NCBI GenBank assembly: GCA_012934845.2
Contig: WNNJ02003526.1
Location: forward strand, 341,788-405,787
DNA: 64,000 nt
Reading direction: 5' to 3'
Source of the DNA: Pomphorhynchus laevis
Taxonomy: Eukaryota; Acanthocephala; Palaeacanthocephala; Echinorhynchida; Pomphorhynchidae
Made by a program: the position numbers and the translations under genes
Notes under the pieces: model-generated
Told to the model about the DNA's origin: nothing
Seen by the model: only the letters and a program-made list of their open reading frames with translations
Databases searched by the model: none
In this document: positions 1 through 11,800 of the stretch, piece after piece
Numbering within the stretch: position 1 is the stretch's first letter
How the letters are laid out: the number at the start of each line of letters is the position of its first letter

Positions 1-552
1 TAATTATAAATTATATAATTTATATAATTTATATTATTTTTATATTAATTGTAAAGAGAATAAAATAGGATTTGGTTTTCTTTTCTCTTTTGCTGACGAA
101 ATTTTTCTTGATCGCGGAATTTGCTGTGAATTTACTTTTTTTACATTTCTTCGTATTTATGTTTAAAATTTTATTATTTTGAAACGAATAAGTTCTACAA
201 ATAAACGATTTAAAATAAATGATAAATAAATGATAAATATATTATTCTACAAATAAATCAAATGAAAATAGATAATTAGATATATAATTAAATTAAATAA
301 ATAATTAGGTATAAAAACAATAAAACTTTACGATCAAGATTATCGTTTAGATGCATCATTTTATTTTTCAAAATAAAATGTTGCTTTATAAAACTAATTT
401 TTGTAAAATTCTAAAATTTGGTCTCTTTCGCTAACTCTGCGAATTATTTATGTAATCATATCTTATTTCGCTTTATAAAAACTAATTGACTGAACAAAAT
501 ATTTGAGCTTAGCGTAAAATATTTTACGCTAACGAAATATTTGAATATATAA
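1..552. other. AT-rich stretch without a recognisable gene
   Basis: I see no convincing exon here. One stretch near 345-385 resembles the end of the 219-bp repeat found at 1518 and 2542 (same word cgtttaratgcatcatttt followed by tttcaaaat), so a third, short piece of that repeat family is probably present. Confidence 0.5.
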
Positions 553-1329
553 ATGCACATTGTAATCGTATCAATGCTTATAAGTCAAATGTTGAAATCA
601 TTGACTTGTAAATCGTCTTATAGTTTACCACCCGTTGAACTGGGAACACTTATAGTTGAGATGAAGCCTGACAAGTCAAATGTAGCCCGGGCAATTGCAA
701 TCGCTGCTAGTAGCAATTTTTTATTTGAAAATTTAACTAAATCGGGTCTTGAAACAGGCGATTGTATACAGCTTATAGCTCATGCAAGTTCTTCCGAAAG
801 CGGGTGGCGTTTAGAACTGTTTAGTCCAATCGTTCTGAATTACTATAGCAATATAATGTGCATATTAATACGTTCATTGTGCCAAAATATGCATCGTTAA
901 TCTATTGATTTGCATTGGTTAGCTTATAGTCTACAGAAATTGATATTAAAATGTCACGTATGCTTACCAGTTGCGGTGATCGAGTGCTCATTAAAAATTA
1001 TAAGCGACGTTCCTGGAGACCGACAAATTTCACATATAATTGCATCCGTGATTGTTGAAGATAAGCTAATTTTTGATTATTACTTAAAGGCGATTTCACT
1101 TAATCTTTTATTAAATGTTATTTCAGTTGAAGAGTCCTTATCGTCTAGTGACGAAAATTTACTGAAATCGGCTGAACAGTGTGCAATCATCGTTATTCAT
1201 CAAACTAGGGATGCAAACGTATTACTCCCTACTATGAAATGGTTGCTTGCAAAACACGATTGTATAGGTCCCGATGTTTATATGACGCTTGTGAATTTTT
1301 TGGACTACTATAGCACTGAAGATGGTTGA
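553..1329 (+). pseudogene. Unrecognised helical-looking protein, interrupted exon
   Basis: One reading frame runs about 259 codons with a single in-frame TAA at 898-900; both halves are in the same frame. The composition (leucine-rich, amphipathic stretches such as LLPTMKWLLAKHD near the end) suggests an all-helical or armadillo/HEAT-like protein, but I do not recognise a family. A splice acceptor (cttatag) at 617-623 could make the true exon start at 624. The reading frame closes at a TGA created where a copy of 655-716 has been joined on (1325-1387). The internal stop and this junction suggest a decayed copy. A sequencing error or a real short gene remain possible. Confidence 0.35.
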
Positions 1330-1387
1330 GATGAAACCTGACAAGTCAAATGTAGCCCGGGTCAATTGTAATCGCTGCTAGTAGCAA
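655..1387. repeat. 62-bp direct repeat flanking the interrupted exon
   Basis: Positions 655-716 and 1325-1387 are near-identical (both contain tgacaagtcaaatgtagccc), 670 bp apart in the same orientation, with a one-base insertion in the second copy. This looks like a partial tandem duplication whose second copy cut off the reading frame. Confidence 0.75.
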
Positions 1388-1517
1388 CAATTGGCATTTA
1401 CTAAACGTCATTTTACATTTACCTGCTAATCCTCTGTCAAATGCCTTACTCAAATAACGTATCATAGAATTGCATTAAATTATTAATTCTACATTAAAAT
1501 ATTATTTACAAAATATG

Positions 1518-2760
1518 TTACTGTTTCTTTAATTCAAAATCGAATAATTTAATTTACTTTAAAAGACAAGCTTCAGATCAAAATTAAGGCTTTCTTAGTT
1601 TTATCTAACCGGCGATATTTATTCTGAACGTCAGTCTGCGGCAAACTTTAAGATAAAAATAAGTCAAAAATTATAAATTAAACTTTAAAAATAAGTCAAA
1701 CTTTAATATAAACTTATCGTTTAAATGCATCATTTTATTAAACATCATTAGTTCATCATCTGGAGAAATATATCTGAAATGTTAGGGGATTCGTACCAAT
1801 TTGCTTCCAAGGTATATGCTGGTACATCTTTATCCTTAGCAAGTATCGATGAATTTTCTGAGAATCTGTGATGCAAATTGGTTACTCTTTTGATTGTAAA
1901 TTTATTGGTTATAAATTATAGTGGACTTGTAAGCGTGCAGCTGGCACGCATTTGCCAAGTTCAATAAATTATTATAAATCTCACCGAGAACTATAATATT
2001 CTTAAAATATAATCCGTTCTTTTCTGTTGTTAAATTGAAAATCTACTTACTGTTTGTGCAAATGTTTGACAACAACATGCGGAAAGAAGAAGATATACCA
2101 TCAAGTCTTTTGTTGCTAACGGAGTCAAACGATTTTCAAGTTCAAACGAAACTGCGCCAATACATGTTCTTTAAGTAAAATAGTGTAAAGGTTGAATCAG
2201 CTGAGTTAAGCATACAATATTATTTTAAGAGCGCTAGCGCAGGCGTTCAAATCAAATGATCTTGAATGCTCTCGATCGAATATAAAAAAGTCAAACATTT
2301 GATGTTGTCTATGCAATTTGTTTGCAGTTTGAGCTTCTAGTAGCCGAATTACAATATCTTAAGTAAACAAAAGTGACATGTATTTAAAATGCTATAAAAT
2401 GTTTGCGCTTATTAAGTTTCCGACAAATTTTTCAAAAAAGTTTCCCGTTGTACTCCTAAAGTTGACAAGCCGATAAATAACAGGATGCTATAGGTAGGAA
2501 TGCTTAAGGCGAATAATATATCTCCATTTAGTTAAAATATTTTACTGTTTCTTTAATTCAAAATCGAATAATTTAATTTACTTAAATAGACAAGCTTCAG
2601 ATCAAAATTAAGGCTTTCTTAGTTTAATCTAACCGGCGATATTTATTCTGAACGTCAGTCTGCGGCAAACTTTAAGATATAAATAAGTCAAAAATTATAA
2701 ATTAAACTTTAAAAATAAGTCAAACTTTAATATAAACTTATCGTTTAAATGCATCATTTT
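1518..2760. repeat. 219-bp direct repeat pair, 1024 bp apart
   Basis: 1518-1736 and 2542-2760 are the same length and differ at only a handful of positions. Both start ttactgtttctttaattc and end gcatcatttt. The ~805 bp between them contains exon-like segments. A recent segmental duplication is the simplest reading; a pair of terminal repeats around a short non-autonomous element is an alternative, but no primer-binding site or polypurine tract is evident. Confidence 0.8.
1752..1811 (+). CDS. Candidate internal exon, unrecognised
   Basis: A clean acceptor (catcattag) precedes an open 20-codon segment beginning FIIWRNISEMLGDSYQ, and a good donor (ccaag|gtatat) follows. The frame stays open to a TGA at 1869-1871 if the donor is not used. 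The amino-acid composition is protein-like rather than random AT translation. It may belong to the same gene as 553-1329 or to the gene model that starts at 2062. Confidence 0.3.
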
Positions 2761-5585
2761 TTTTTCAAAATATGTCGCTTTAAAAAGTAAATTGTAGAAA
2801 TTTACATTTATTAGGTCAAGTCGACCTAATCTTATCAATTGTTAATTAATATTCAAATAGTTAATAAATCTACGATTTAGTAAATTTAATCAAAACTAAA
2901 TTAACAAATTGCCACAATGCTTCAGCCTTCTTTTTCATTCGCCAGCTGCTTATCTATTTTAAATAGATCGAAATGCCGAACAAATTACATGAAAGTAAGA
3001 ATTTTATTGATGATCAGTCAACTGTTGACATTAATATTATCTAACTAAGATTGCATTTATAATAATACAAAATAATTTATAATTTACATAATTTATCTAT
3101 TATACTAATAAATATTTATTAAATTATATATATTACTTAATTATAAATCAACTTTAAATGTAATATAAATCTAATATAATACAAAATAATAGTATTATAA
3201 TATTGCACATTTATTGTACTTCTATTGTACCATCTGAATTCAAATGCCGACGAATTAGTAAAATTAATTGAATGTACGACAAATTACTTGGAATTAATTT
3301 AATATGACATAATTCTTAATTTGGATATCATAGAATCAGGACTTTCTGATTTGAATCTGACCTGCGATGGTATCTTACCACATTCCTATAAGTAGGAATG
3401 CTGGTATTTGAAGTTGTAATATGTTGAATTCAATAAATTAATGGCTTAGTCAAAACTTTGACAAAAAATCTACATTTGAAGTTGTTTATTCAACGTTCAA
3501 TAGCATAATTAAATTTTTTAAATTGGTTTTGTATGTTTGTGTCAATAACTATAAAAGATGCCGACTTAATATATCGGAATTTATAAAATGGAGAATTTAT
3601 AAAATCCTAAATTCTTTCAATAAAATTGCATAATTTGAAAATACACTAGTTCTAAAATGAGTTCTAAAGGTTTCAACCTTTCCTTGTTAAACGCTTAGTA
3701 AAGCAAACGAATATGTGAAGAGTTAATTCAGTATATTTATTTTGAGTTATTTTGAGTTACGCGAGAGGCGAAAGCCGATACCAACTAACTTTCAAAGTCA
3801 ATTTCCAATAACCTCACGCAAGGTACAAGACGATAAACTAACTTAAATAGAAAATTTAAATTGAAAGAAAAAATAACGATAAATTAGTACAACGAAATTT
3901 GCAGAACATTAATAAACAAAGCGAAATGCCATTCCACGTGATTCATACAACGATTAGGCAAATTCTTGCTTGTAGCAGGCAAATAATATTTTTATGCTTT
4001 TCGTTAACATATTTTACTAAAAAAGCTAATCTGACGGCGATTATACATTAGACCTCGCAAACGGAGGATATTTGTTACCAAACCAAAACAGCAATTAAAA
4101 AATATCTAAGATATCTATTTTTATATCAAATAAAAATATTATTAACATGAAAATGGAAAAAATCATTTTAATGTTAATTTTATGAAAATGCTGGTAGTTA
4201 CTAGCGAAATATCAAAATTATTTGTCTTGTAGTTCAACCATACCTGATCGTTCCTGGAAATTAAAAAATTTAAATACAAATCAGGATGGATATATTTCTA
4301 AAAATATTTTGTTTAAAATATATTTAAACAAAAATTGAATTTTTCATAATATTGACTAATTTGAAAGCCATCTCTTTTCGACACGTCCTTTGATCAACTA
4401 TCAAGACAATACAGCCTGATGTATCTTCACAAAAGTATGAATGAAGTGCTACTCTTATTTAAGAAGGATGAGTATACATATTTATGCTACGACGATATTT
4501 GTCTTCAAAATCTGGGATTTAATACTAAACTTGTAAAAAAGGCTTCAGGTATCTTAACTATTTATTTTAAATAAATTTATTACGATATAATTGCTTTGAA
4601 CAAAGTCGTATTCGGTTCGTATTTTGACGAAAACATAATTTTTTACAATGAGATATTCGGAAGGCCTACTGATGAAGAAATAATCACTATGAAGAAGTTG
4701 AAGAGGTAATCTGACGATTAAGAATATATTTTTATGTTTAGCATAGCCTGATGAATTAAGAATGCTTTTCGTTTGAAATCACTTTCAATGAAGCTATATT
4801 TAGTCAACATTTTATTACATTAGTGTTTCTTCGGTAGCTGTTACACTTAAGGCTACTTCGCTTAAATATAACGGTTAAAAATATCTGATGTTATTTTAGT
4901 TGTTGAATTCTTCCGTGGATGTATTGCATTAATATTGAAGTTGCCATTTTAATACATGAGCTTATTAAGTTGAATTACAATGTTTACAAGTCGGAAAAAT
5001 AAGGCATTCATCATAAAAATGTGAATTTATTTTCTTCAAATTTTATTAAATATAAATATAAATATCTTATATATTTTATATAAATATCAAATTTTATTAA
5101 GCAAAATGATTAATTTAGTTGTTACTAAATGTTGTAAATCTTTGAATTTATAGTTATTATATTTTCAAATGCCCTTTTTGGTAGACAAAACGTCCCAGGT
5201 GAATCTGTGTCAAATTCAACTGTCTAACTCTATTTACTGCATTGATTAATGAGTTCATAATGTATAACTAAAATTATCAAGTTAAGCGAAAAGTTTCAAC
5301 TTCGAAAGATATTTCTGTTCATTTCGGTTTCGTAAATCCAATTTAAAATGTAAGCAGCATTACATTTAAATAAAAGATGACAATTTAAGTCAATAAATCG
5401 AAAATGACTTATGTTTTAACTAAATGTTTTTGTAGACACACATAGCTTAATGTGGAGTCCTTTCGGTGAAGTTCCTGGTTAGCCGTACTAATATGTACAT
5501 GAACTTTTTTCCGTAATCTTTCAGCGATATAGCAATGCAGCCATATTATTTATCTTCTTTAGACGACAGCGTATTAAAAGGATAA
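2062..5585 (+). CDS. Unrecognised small host gene, six-exon model
   Basis: A GT-AG chain that stays in phase can be drawn: 2062-2174 (ATG start, MFDNNMRKEEDIPSS), 2967-2994, 4368-4548, 4606-4705, 5154-5180 and 5525-5585 (ends in TAA), giving about 169 residues. The third and fourth exons are the most convincing: they read QLSRQYSLMYLHKSMNEV and VVFGSYFDENIIFYNEIFG, with donors tcag|gtatct and agag|gtaatc. Two exons are only 27-28 bp (micro-exons), and these and the last exon are the weakest. I do not recognise the product and see no clear signal peptide or membrane segment. An alternative frame of the last exon would give a hydrophobic, then basic tail. Confidence 0.33.
2995..4367. other. AT-rich intron-like stretch
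   Basis: Nothing firm. A short piece near 4185-4215 (atgctggtagttactagcgaaatatc) matches the core of the fold-back family described at 9540 and 43734, so it is a probable half-copy. Confidence 0.4.
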
Positions 5586-7070
5586 AACAAAGTTTGCAAT
5601 TATACAAGCTAAACACAAATAAGAGGCGTGATCAATCAATCTGGTAATTTTAAATTATCATTAAATAAAGAAATAAAAAATTCTTTAATAATTAGAAAAA
5701 GTTAAAGTTAATATACGATTTGAATTTAAATGTTTATACAAAGCGGCGATGCGTATTATGAAAATACTATAATAATAAATATAATAATAGATTAGAATAA
5801 TTTATAGCATATTCAATTTTATTAAATTTTCTAATAAAATTCAAACATTACAGAAATTTACATAGAAATTAAACTACATTATTGCAATGTCAATATATTC
5901 TATATTGACTTGAAAGTAAATACCAAAGACCTGTGGTATTTTGATAAATAAACTTAAATTGACAGGCGTCATGAGCTCAGTAGAGTATGTCTCACATATT
6001 CGGAGAGGAACAAAAGTTTATGTTGGTTGCTAAAAATTAATAAAATTATATTTAGATTTTTTAAAATAATTATTGTTTAATTAAAATCAGATCATATTAA
6101 AATATAAATTGTCTTTTATATGATTGTACAATATGCCAAAATTCAAAATATATAATTGTCTATTAAAAACGCATATGTACATAAATTTTTCTATGATATT
6201 TTAGCATTTTTTACAAGCTTTTACGTGGTAAATATAATTATGCACATTTGGATGATTGCGTGGATAAAAATCGTGTGTTTGAACACTCGATTGTAATGTT
6301 AGGGATGTATAAAATTGTAATTATCCCTCAAACTGACTAAGCAAACCCTTTTATATCTATTGTTCATTGTTATCTTGCTTGGCTAAATTTATTGAATCAA
6401 TGATATAAAGTTTTATTCACTTTGGCAAAAGTTCGCCAAAGTTTGTAAAATATAAGTTGTTGAGCACCAACAATTTATTAAAATTCATGTTTTGAAAATA
6501 TCTAAGGAATGAGAAGTTTGTTATCACTTATATAACAAAAACCAAAATCGGGTAATCCAATGTAATTTAACCTATACTCAAATCAATTATCAATCTTGCA
6601 ATCTTATAGATTTCGTATTTTATTCAAATTCATAATACGTTACCTATTAAAATTCGAAAAGCGTTATTAAAATTACTAAATACGTTATGTTGAAATCTAA
6701 AGAAAGCATTAAATTTCGAATGGTCGAAGTCTAGGACTCAGTCTAAATGAGTTGTTGAATAGACAAAAAAATTATCGAAATTTAAAATACAAAATATAGA
6801 AATACAATACAAAAATATAGTTACATAGATCTGAGAACGGTTATCCCGGAAGAAAAACAAATATTATACAGTAATTATAAAAATCAATAATAAATACTGA
6901 GACTTATTAGGATTAAATAATATGTCCATGTCGATAATAACGGATTGCTTGTTGTGAGTGAATGTTTATAGAATTTGTTACTCATTTGGGTGTATTAGAT
7001 TTAATTAAATGTTTCGTTTCTTAAATATGTATTTACCTTTACTCATAAAAGTAAATACTTAAAATACAAA
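5586..7070. other. AT-rich stretch
   Basis: Apart from the exon candidate at 6218-6340, I see only AT-rich sequence with scattered stops in all frames. Confidence 0.5.
6218..6340 (+). CDS. Candidate terminal exon, unrecognised
   Basis: After an acceptor (tttacaag) the frame is open for 40 codons and ends in TAA. It begins LLRGKYNYAHLDDCVDKNR and closes with MYKIVIIPQTD. The codon content is unlike the surrounding AT-rich DNA. It is phase 0 at its start; no partner exon can be assigned with certainty, and the gene family is unknown to me. Confidence 0.3.
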   Translation, partial: LLRGKYNYAHLDDCVDKNRVFEHSIVMLGMYKIVIIPQTD

Positions 7071-7074
7071 TCAA

Positions 7075-7400
7075 ATCAGCTAACTGAGTCTACGTATTAA
7101 ATATAATTATAATATAAACAAAACATAATAATGCTAAATCAAAATTTAATAATTAAATAATAAAATTAATAATTGTTTTTAGATTTTCTATAATTTAAAT
7201 CAAGTTAAAATAAAAAAATGAAATTTAAAATAAAAGTCATTTTTATGAATTGACTAATAAATAACAGACGATGCATAGGAATAAGGATTATATATCATCA
7301 GAAGAAACAGCTATGCTATAATGTTTCGGCCCTTAATTTATCGACTCAACATAGTAGCGGGGCCAAATACGTGTTAAGGACGTATTTCCTCTGATGAAAT
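7075..7400 (+). repeat. Dispersed repeat (family 'GGAACTGC'), copy 1
   Basis: This copy starts near aactgagtctacgtatt, runs through an AT-rich middle to attgactaataaataaca, then a conserved block around tcatcag..gaacagctatg and a GC-richer end containing ggggccaaatacgtg. The same blocks occur in the same order at 23740-24420, 24580-24850 (both plus) and 40180-40570 (minus). It directly abuts the 3' side of the Penelope-like remnant at 7400-8560, and the junction sequence is shared with the copy near 22190-22330, so it may be the tail of that element. Confidence 0.7.
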
Positions 7401-8560
7401 TTGACTATATAGTATCTTATTCTAATCCTAAGTATATTATTTATTATTCATCCATAAAAATTTTCCGCTAATGATTTTAAATATATTTTTAATATTATTG
7501 TTTTGATTTATATATTTTACTATTTTCTGTTAGATGATATTTCTATAATAACCTAGTTTAAAATATGCATCTATTAAATTATTTAAATGATTTTGAAGAA
7601 AGCCAATATCATTACATATTGTTGCAATTCTTAAAATTTCATTATTTAATGTATTATATTTTATATTATGTGGTATGCATGAATGCACTTGTAAAAATAT
7701 GTTTCTTGAAAATTTAAATATGCAATCTTTACGATATAAATCAAAAGTAGTTGTAGTTGATGTTAATTTAATGCTCATATCAAGATATATACTTTCTTTA
7801 TCATTAATATATGTTTGATCAAGAAAAAAAGCTACCTGAATAAATTTGTTCGCTTATTGAATAAAAATTGCCTGAGTTAAATACACATATATCCTCAATG
7901 TATCGAAACATATATTTCATATCTTTATATAATTTAGATTTATTTTATAAACAGTTACAAACAAATTCATATTATATAAAGCTTAAAAATAAGTCAGCAA
8001 TAATTGGGCTGATATTACCTCCCATTGGAACACATTTTATTTGTCTAAATATAGATGTCCCTACCCTTAAAAAAATTGATTTTTTTAAATATTTCAGGAT
8101 TCTAATAATTCAATTTTATCCATATATTTATATTAATTTGATGGTTTAACTTTTGTTAGATAGGCGTTATAATTATTATAACATATATATGTATATCTTT
8201 TTCCGAATATAAGATAAATTAATTTCACTAACGCTTCTTTAATATCTACTAAATCTAGATTTATATAAAGCGTACTAAAATCGTACGTATTTATATTCTG
8301 AAAATTATTTCTTTTGTTTGTTCTAAAAATTATTTTGTAGAATTAATACTGAAATAGTATTTTATACCAGCATTAATTTCGATTATCCTACAATATTTTT
8401 TAAAGTGTGCTTTAATTACTTTAAGTATTTTATTCATATAAACCGAAAGAGGTTTTAATGTACTGCTTAAAAGCACTACATATGAACCTTTTTTGAAAAA
8501 ATTTTTCTGCTACATTTAAAAGATCTAAAATTAAAATCATTAGTACTTAAGTATTTTTCC
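7400..8560 (-). mobile_element. Penelope-like reverse transcriptase remnant
   Basis: Read on the minus strand, recognisable pieces follow one another: DFSTLY (8280-8310), CVPMGGNISPIIADLF (around 7970-8030), then LYRKDCIFKFSRNIFL and a C-terminal stretch ending in FKLGYYRNII (7530-7778). The order and motifs match the plus-strand copy at 20827-21402. The family uses a reverse transcriptase distinct from LINE and LTR types; Penelope-like is my best assignment. The copy is broken and lacks a visible endonuclease. Confidence 0.6.
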
Positions 8561-8813
8561 AATCTAATTGTGTACATGTAAATTTTGTTAGTCATAATTT
8601 TTAACGTTGATTTTTCGATGTCGCCACCTAGTTTAGTTGACTCCGACTAAACTTACAACGGGACATCAGCAGCATTCGGCAGGGGCTGCCCTGCTTAAGG
8701 CGATAAATATTTTTATAAGTAAATATTTACTTAAAGTCAATATAAGCATCAATACTTACATTTTAGCTTAAACATAATATTAAATTCGTTTCTCAAAAAG
8801 ATTAAATTTTTAG

Positions 8814-11800
8814 CAATTCTCGTTTACCGAGAATTCAACGGACAACAGAATCATTACAAAATCAAACTTTGGATCCTTTAGATATAAATTGTAGAAAACT
8901 GACAAAAATTGGATTTTGTAAACCACATACGACTTCGTTAGACAATATTGATTCCGATCGTAATAACAATATCTCAGGGTAAGTTTAATATGATTAGAAA
9001 CAGCTAATAAGCTGTTTTCATCATAATTAAAATAATCTATGGCATCGATGTATGCAATACCTTTACATGCTATGACTGGTGATTATTCATTGCTTCCTAT
9101 ATATAATTAGTTATAATAATATATTGTTAATTAATAATTATTTGCTATAAAACAATGTTTGTGTCTTTATTCCACTCGTTGCTGCGTACATTGCAACTAA
9201 ATATGTTTATAATACCCAACATTTTTAATTGTAGAATACTCTCCGAAGAGTATATAAACGCCTCTATAATGTTTTAAGTATTAAGCGATTTTGAAAAAAA
9301 ATTCGAAACCAATTACGGAATTATTTTGTCTTAAATAAATGAAATAAATAGATAAATAAAGAAAATAATATAAATTTAGGTGTTCTGCTAGAATTAGAGT
9401 GGAAATAAAGTTAAAATAGTCAGTTCTGAATAGCTTAATCAATAATCTCACAGTTTTAAATTTATTAATCATATTTTAAAATAATTTTTTATAAATATTT
9501 CTAATAGTTTTTAAATAGTTGATACTGATCCATTATTGATAAATAATTATTGAAGCTGGATTAAAGAAAAGAAAAAATTGTTTTTAATATTTCACTAACT
9601 TCTGTTAGCATCTTTAGAAAATTATTCTGAAGTCACTAACAAAAGTTAGCGAAATATCAAAAATAATTTCTTCTTTCTTTTGCTCCAATAATTATTTATT
9701 TCTAATAGTTTTTGAAATTGACGACACTTGGACAAAACCCATTCCACAATTTTGATATTACATTATTTTTATCTAATTTTCATTTTATTGCATCGATTAA
9801 TAATTACATGAAAGTGAAATGGATTTATATAGATTGCTTACTGCACTGCATGATATAATCATTATATGGTCAATCATTATATAATCATCACGAGATACTT
9901 CGAGAGGAGCATCCTTATTTAGAATTAGTGTACATATATTTTATTGCATCATATTATCATGAATAATATAATTTGTTAAATTTCGTTTAATATATCTGAT
10001 CAAAATTTTAATAACTTTATAAATCTAGATGTGTATTCAGTTATCATAAGTTAATTTTTTCAAATAAATAATTTACTTTGGGATTAAATTTGAAATTTAT
10101 GTTATAGTGAGACAAACGAATATAATAATATTTTGCTTAAAATTCGTTTTAATCTACTAATTTTTCCACAAGCATTGTTTATATAATATAATGTACTTTA
10201 ATTTTAAAGTTTATAAGATCTTAAATATCTCTAGCATAATTCGATTTGATAATTGTAATTTGAAATCTCACTGACATCCCATGTTTTATTTTCAAGCTCA
10301 TTCGAAGATCTATTTCTCAATACCATAACGGAAGAGTTGAAGCTTAATGGAATGAAACAACTGTCAACCTCTAGGTATCCACATCTATAAGATTAAAATT
10401 ATTTTAATTACATAAAATTTACATTAAATATTTCTATATTAGATTTTTAACGACTTTTAATATTAAAAATGGATATATAGATTGGTTTTAGTGCTACAAT
10501 AAGCTTTATCCGAAGACTACTTACATGAAGGACCGCGTGAAGGTTTGAAGCTTCCTCCCTAGAAGCACAGTAGTACAGTAGTGTTCTATTGTATCCAGTA
10601 GTACACTGTCTGCAAACATGACTGCGATATCGGCATACTTAAGAAAGTGGCACCTACGGCTGAACGTGGACAAAACAGTAGCGTCTCTTTTCCATCTTGG
10701 TAATCATCAGGCTAACGCTACAATAAACGTGTTTATTAATGGGGTCAAGTTGCCTAACTAGAAGTTTCTCAAGTACCTCGGAGTAACACTGGATCGCACG
10801 CTCTCGCACAGCAAAAGTACGAGATCGATGCAACCTCGTGCGCCGAGTTGTCGAAATTAATTTGGGATTAAACTTTCACACTCTACGTACGTCCGTTTTG
10901 GCTCTGTGTCACTCAGCCGCTGAGTATGCGAGCCTAGTGTGGAGTGAAAGCTGTCATGTCAAGAAAGTATATGCTAGCCTTAATAATGTTATGAGAATCG
11001 TAAGTGGTACCATACGTCCAACACCTACCGAGTTGAATCCCATCAGCGAACATAAGGCAGGACGCAGCTTGCCTATAGCATACTCGCATATCAACACTCT
11101 TCCAATCATGCTGATAAATCGAGGCTTAAGTCGAGACATCCATTCAGCAAACACGTACGATCAATGAACAGCAATCAGAACGTGCAGAATGCGAACAAAT
11201 GGATGCTTAGAAATTGGCAGAAAAGATGACATAAATCTAGCTCGCAAATATATACATTCATTTCTCGTGTTTATCTAAACCCGGTTGGCAATGACTTGAA
11301 CGCTCACATTGGGTTCAATTGACCAGGTTACGGTCTGGTTTCCATCGATTTAGAGGATTTTTGTTCAAGATCGGTATAGTGCCATCTCCGAACTGTGACT
11401 GCGACATTCCACAAAACTGTTGAGCACGTCTTGGTTCGCTCTCTTAGCGATATCCCGGGATCTGTTGAGGACGTTGACGAACATCAACGTCCTCAATATT
11501 TTGACCCTTGTATTTGCTCGTTGTGTTTCTGTCTGACTGCTTTTGATGGTGTTATACAACATATTATAGACCGCTAATATTTTAAATGATGGTTTTAAAG
11601 TTTTAAGTTTTATGCTTCAAAAAGTTTTAGAATATGCATTGAAAAGTACTTGTAGACAAGCAAACATGACAGTATTTCATTCTTAAATACATTAGTAGTT
11701 GATTTTGTAAATGAGACATTAAATATAGCAATTTATATAAAAAATTACTCTTAATTATATAATTATATAATAATTTTATTATTAATAAATTATAAATAAA

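Noticed and set aside
7290-7400. Hammerhead in the dispersed repeat (ctgatga near gaaac on the minus strand)
   Set aside because: Only about 20 bases separate gaaac from ctgatga, too few for stem III, a cleavage triplet and stem I, and no consistent stem II can be drawn in the copies at 7300, 24310 and 40310.
10954-11562. Minus-strand frames 10954-11154 and 11365-11562
   Set aside because: They are antisense shadows of the LINE coding sequence on the plus strand.
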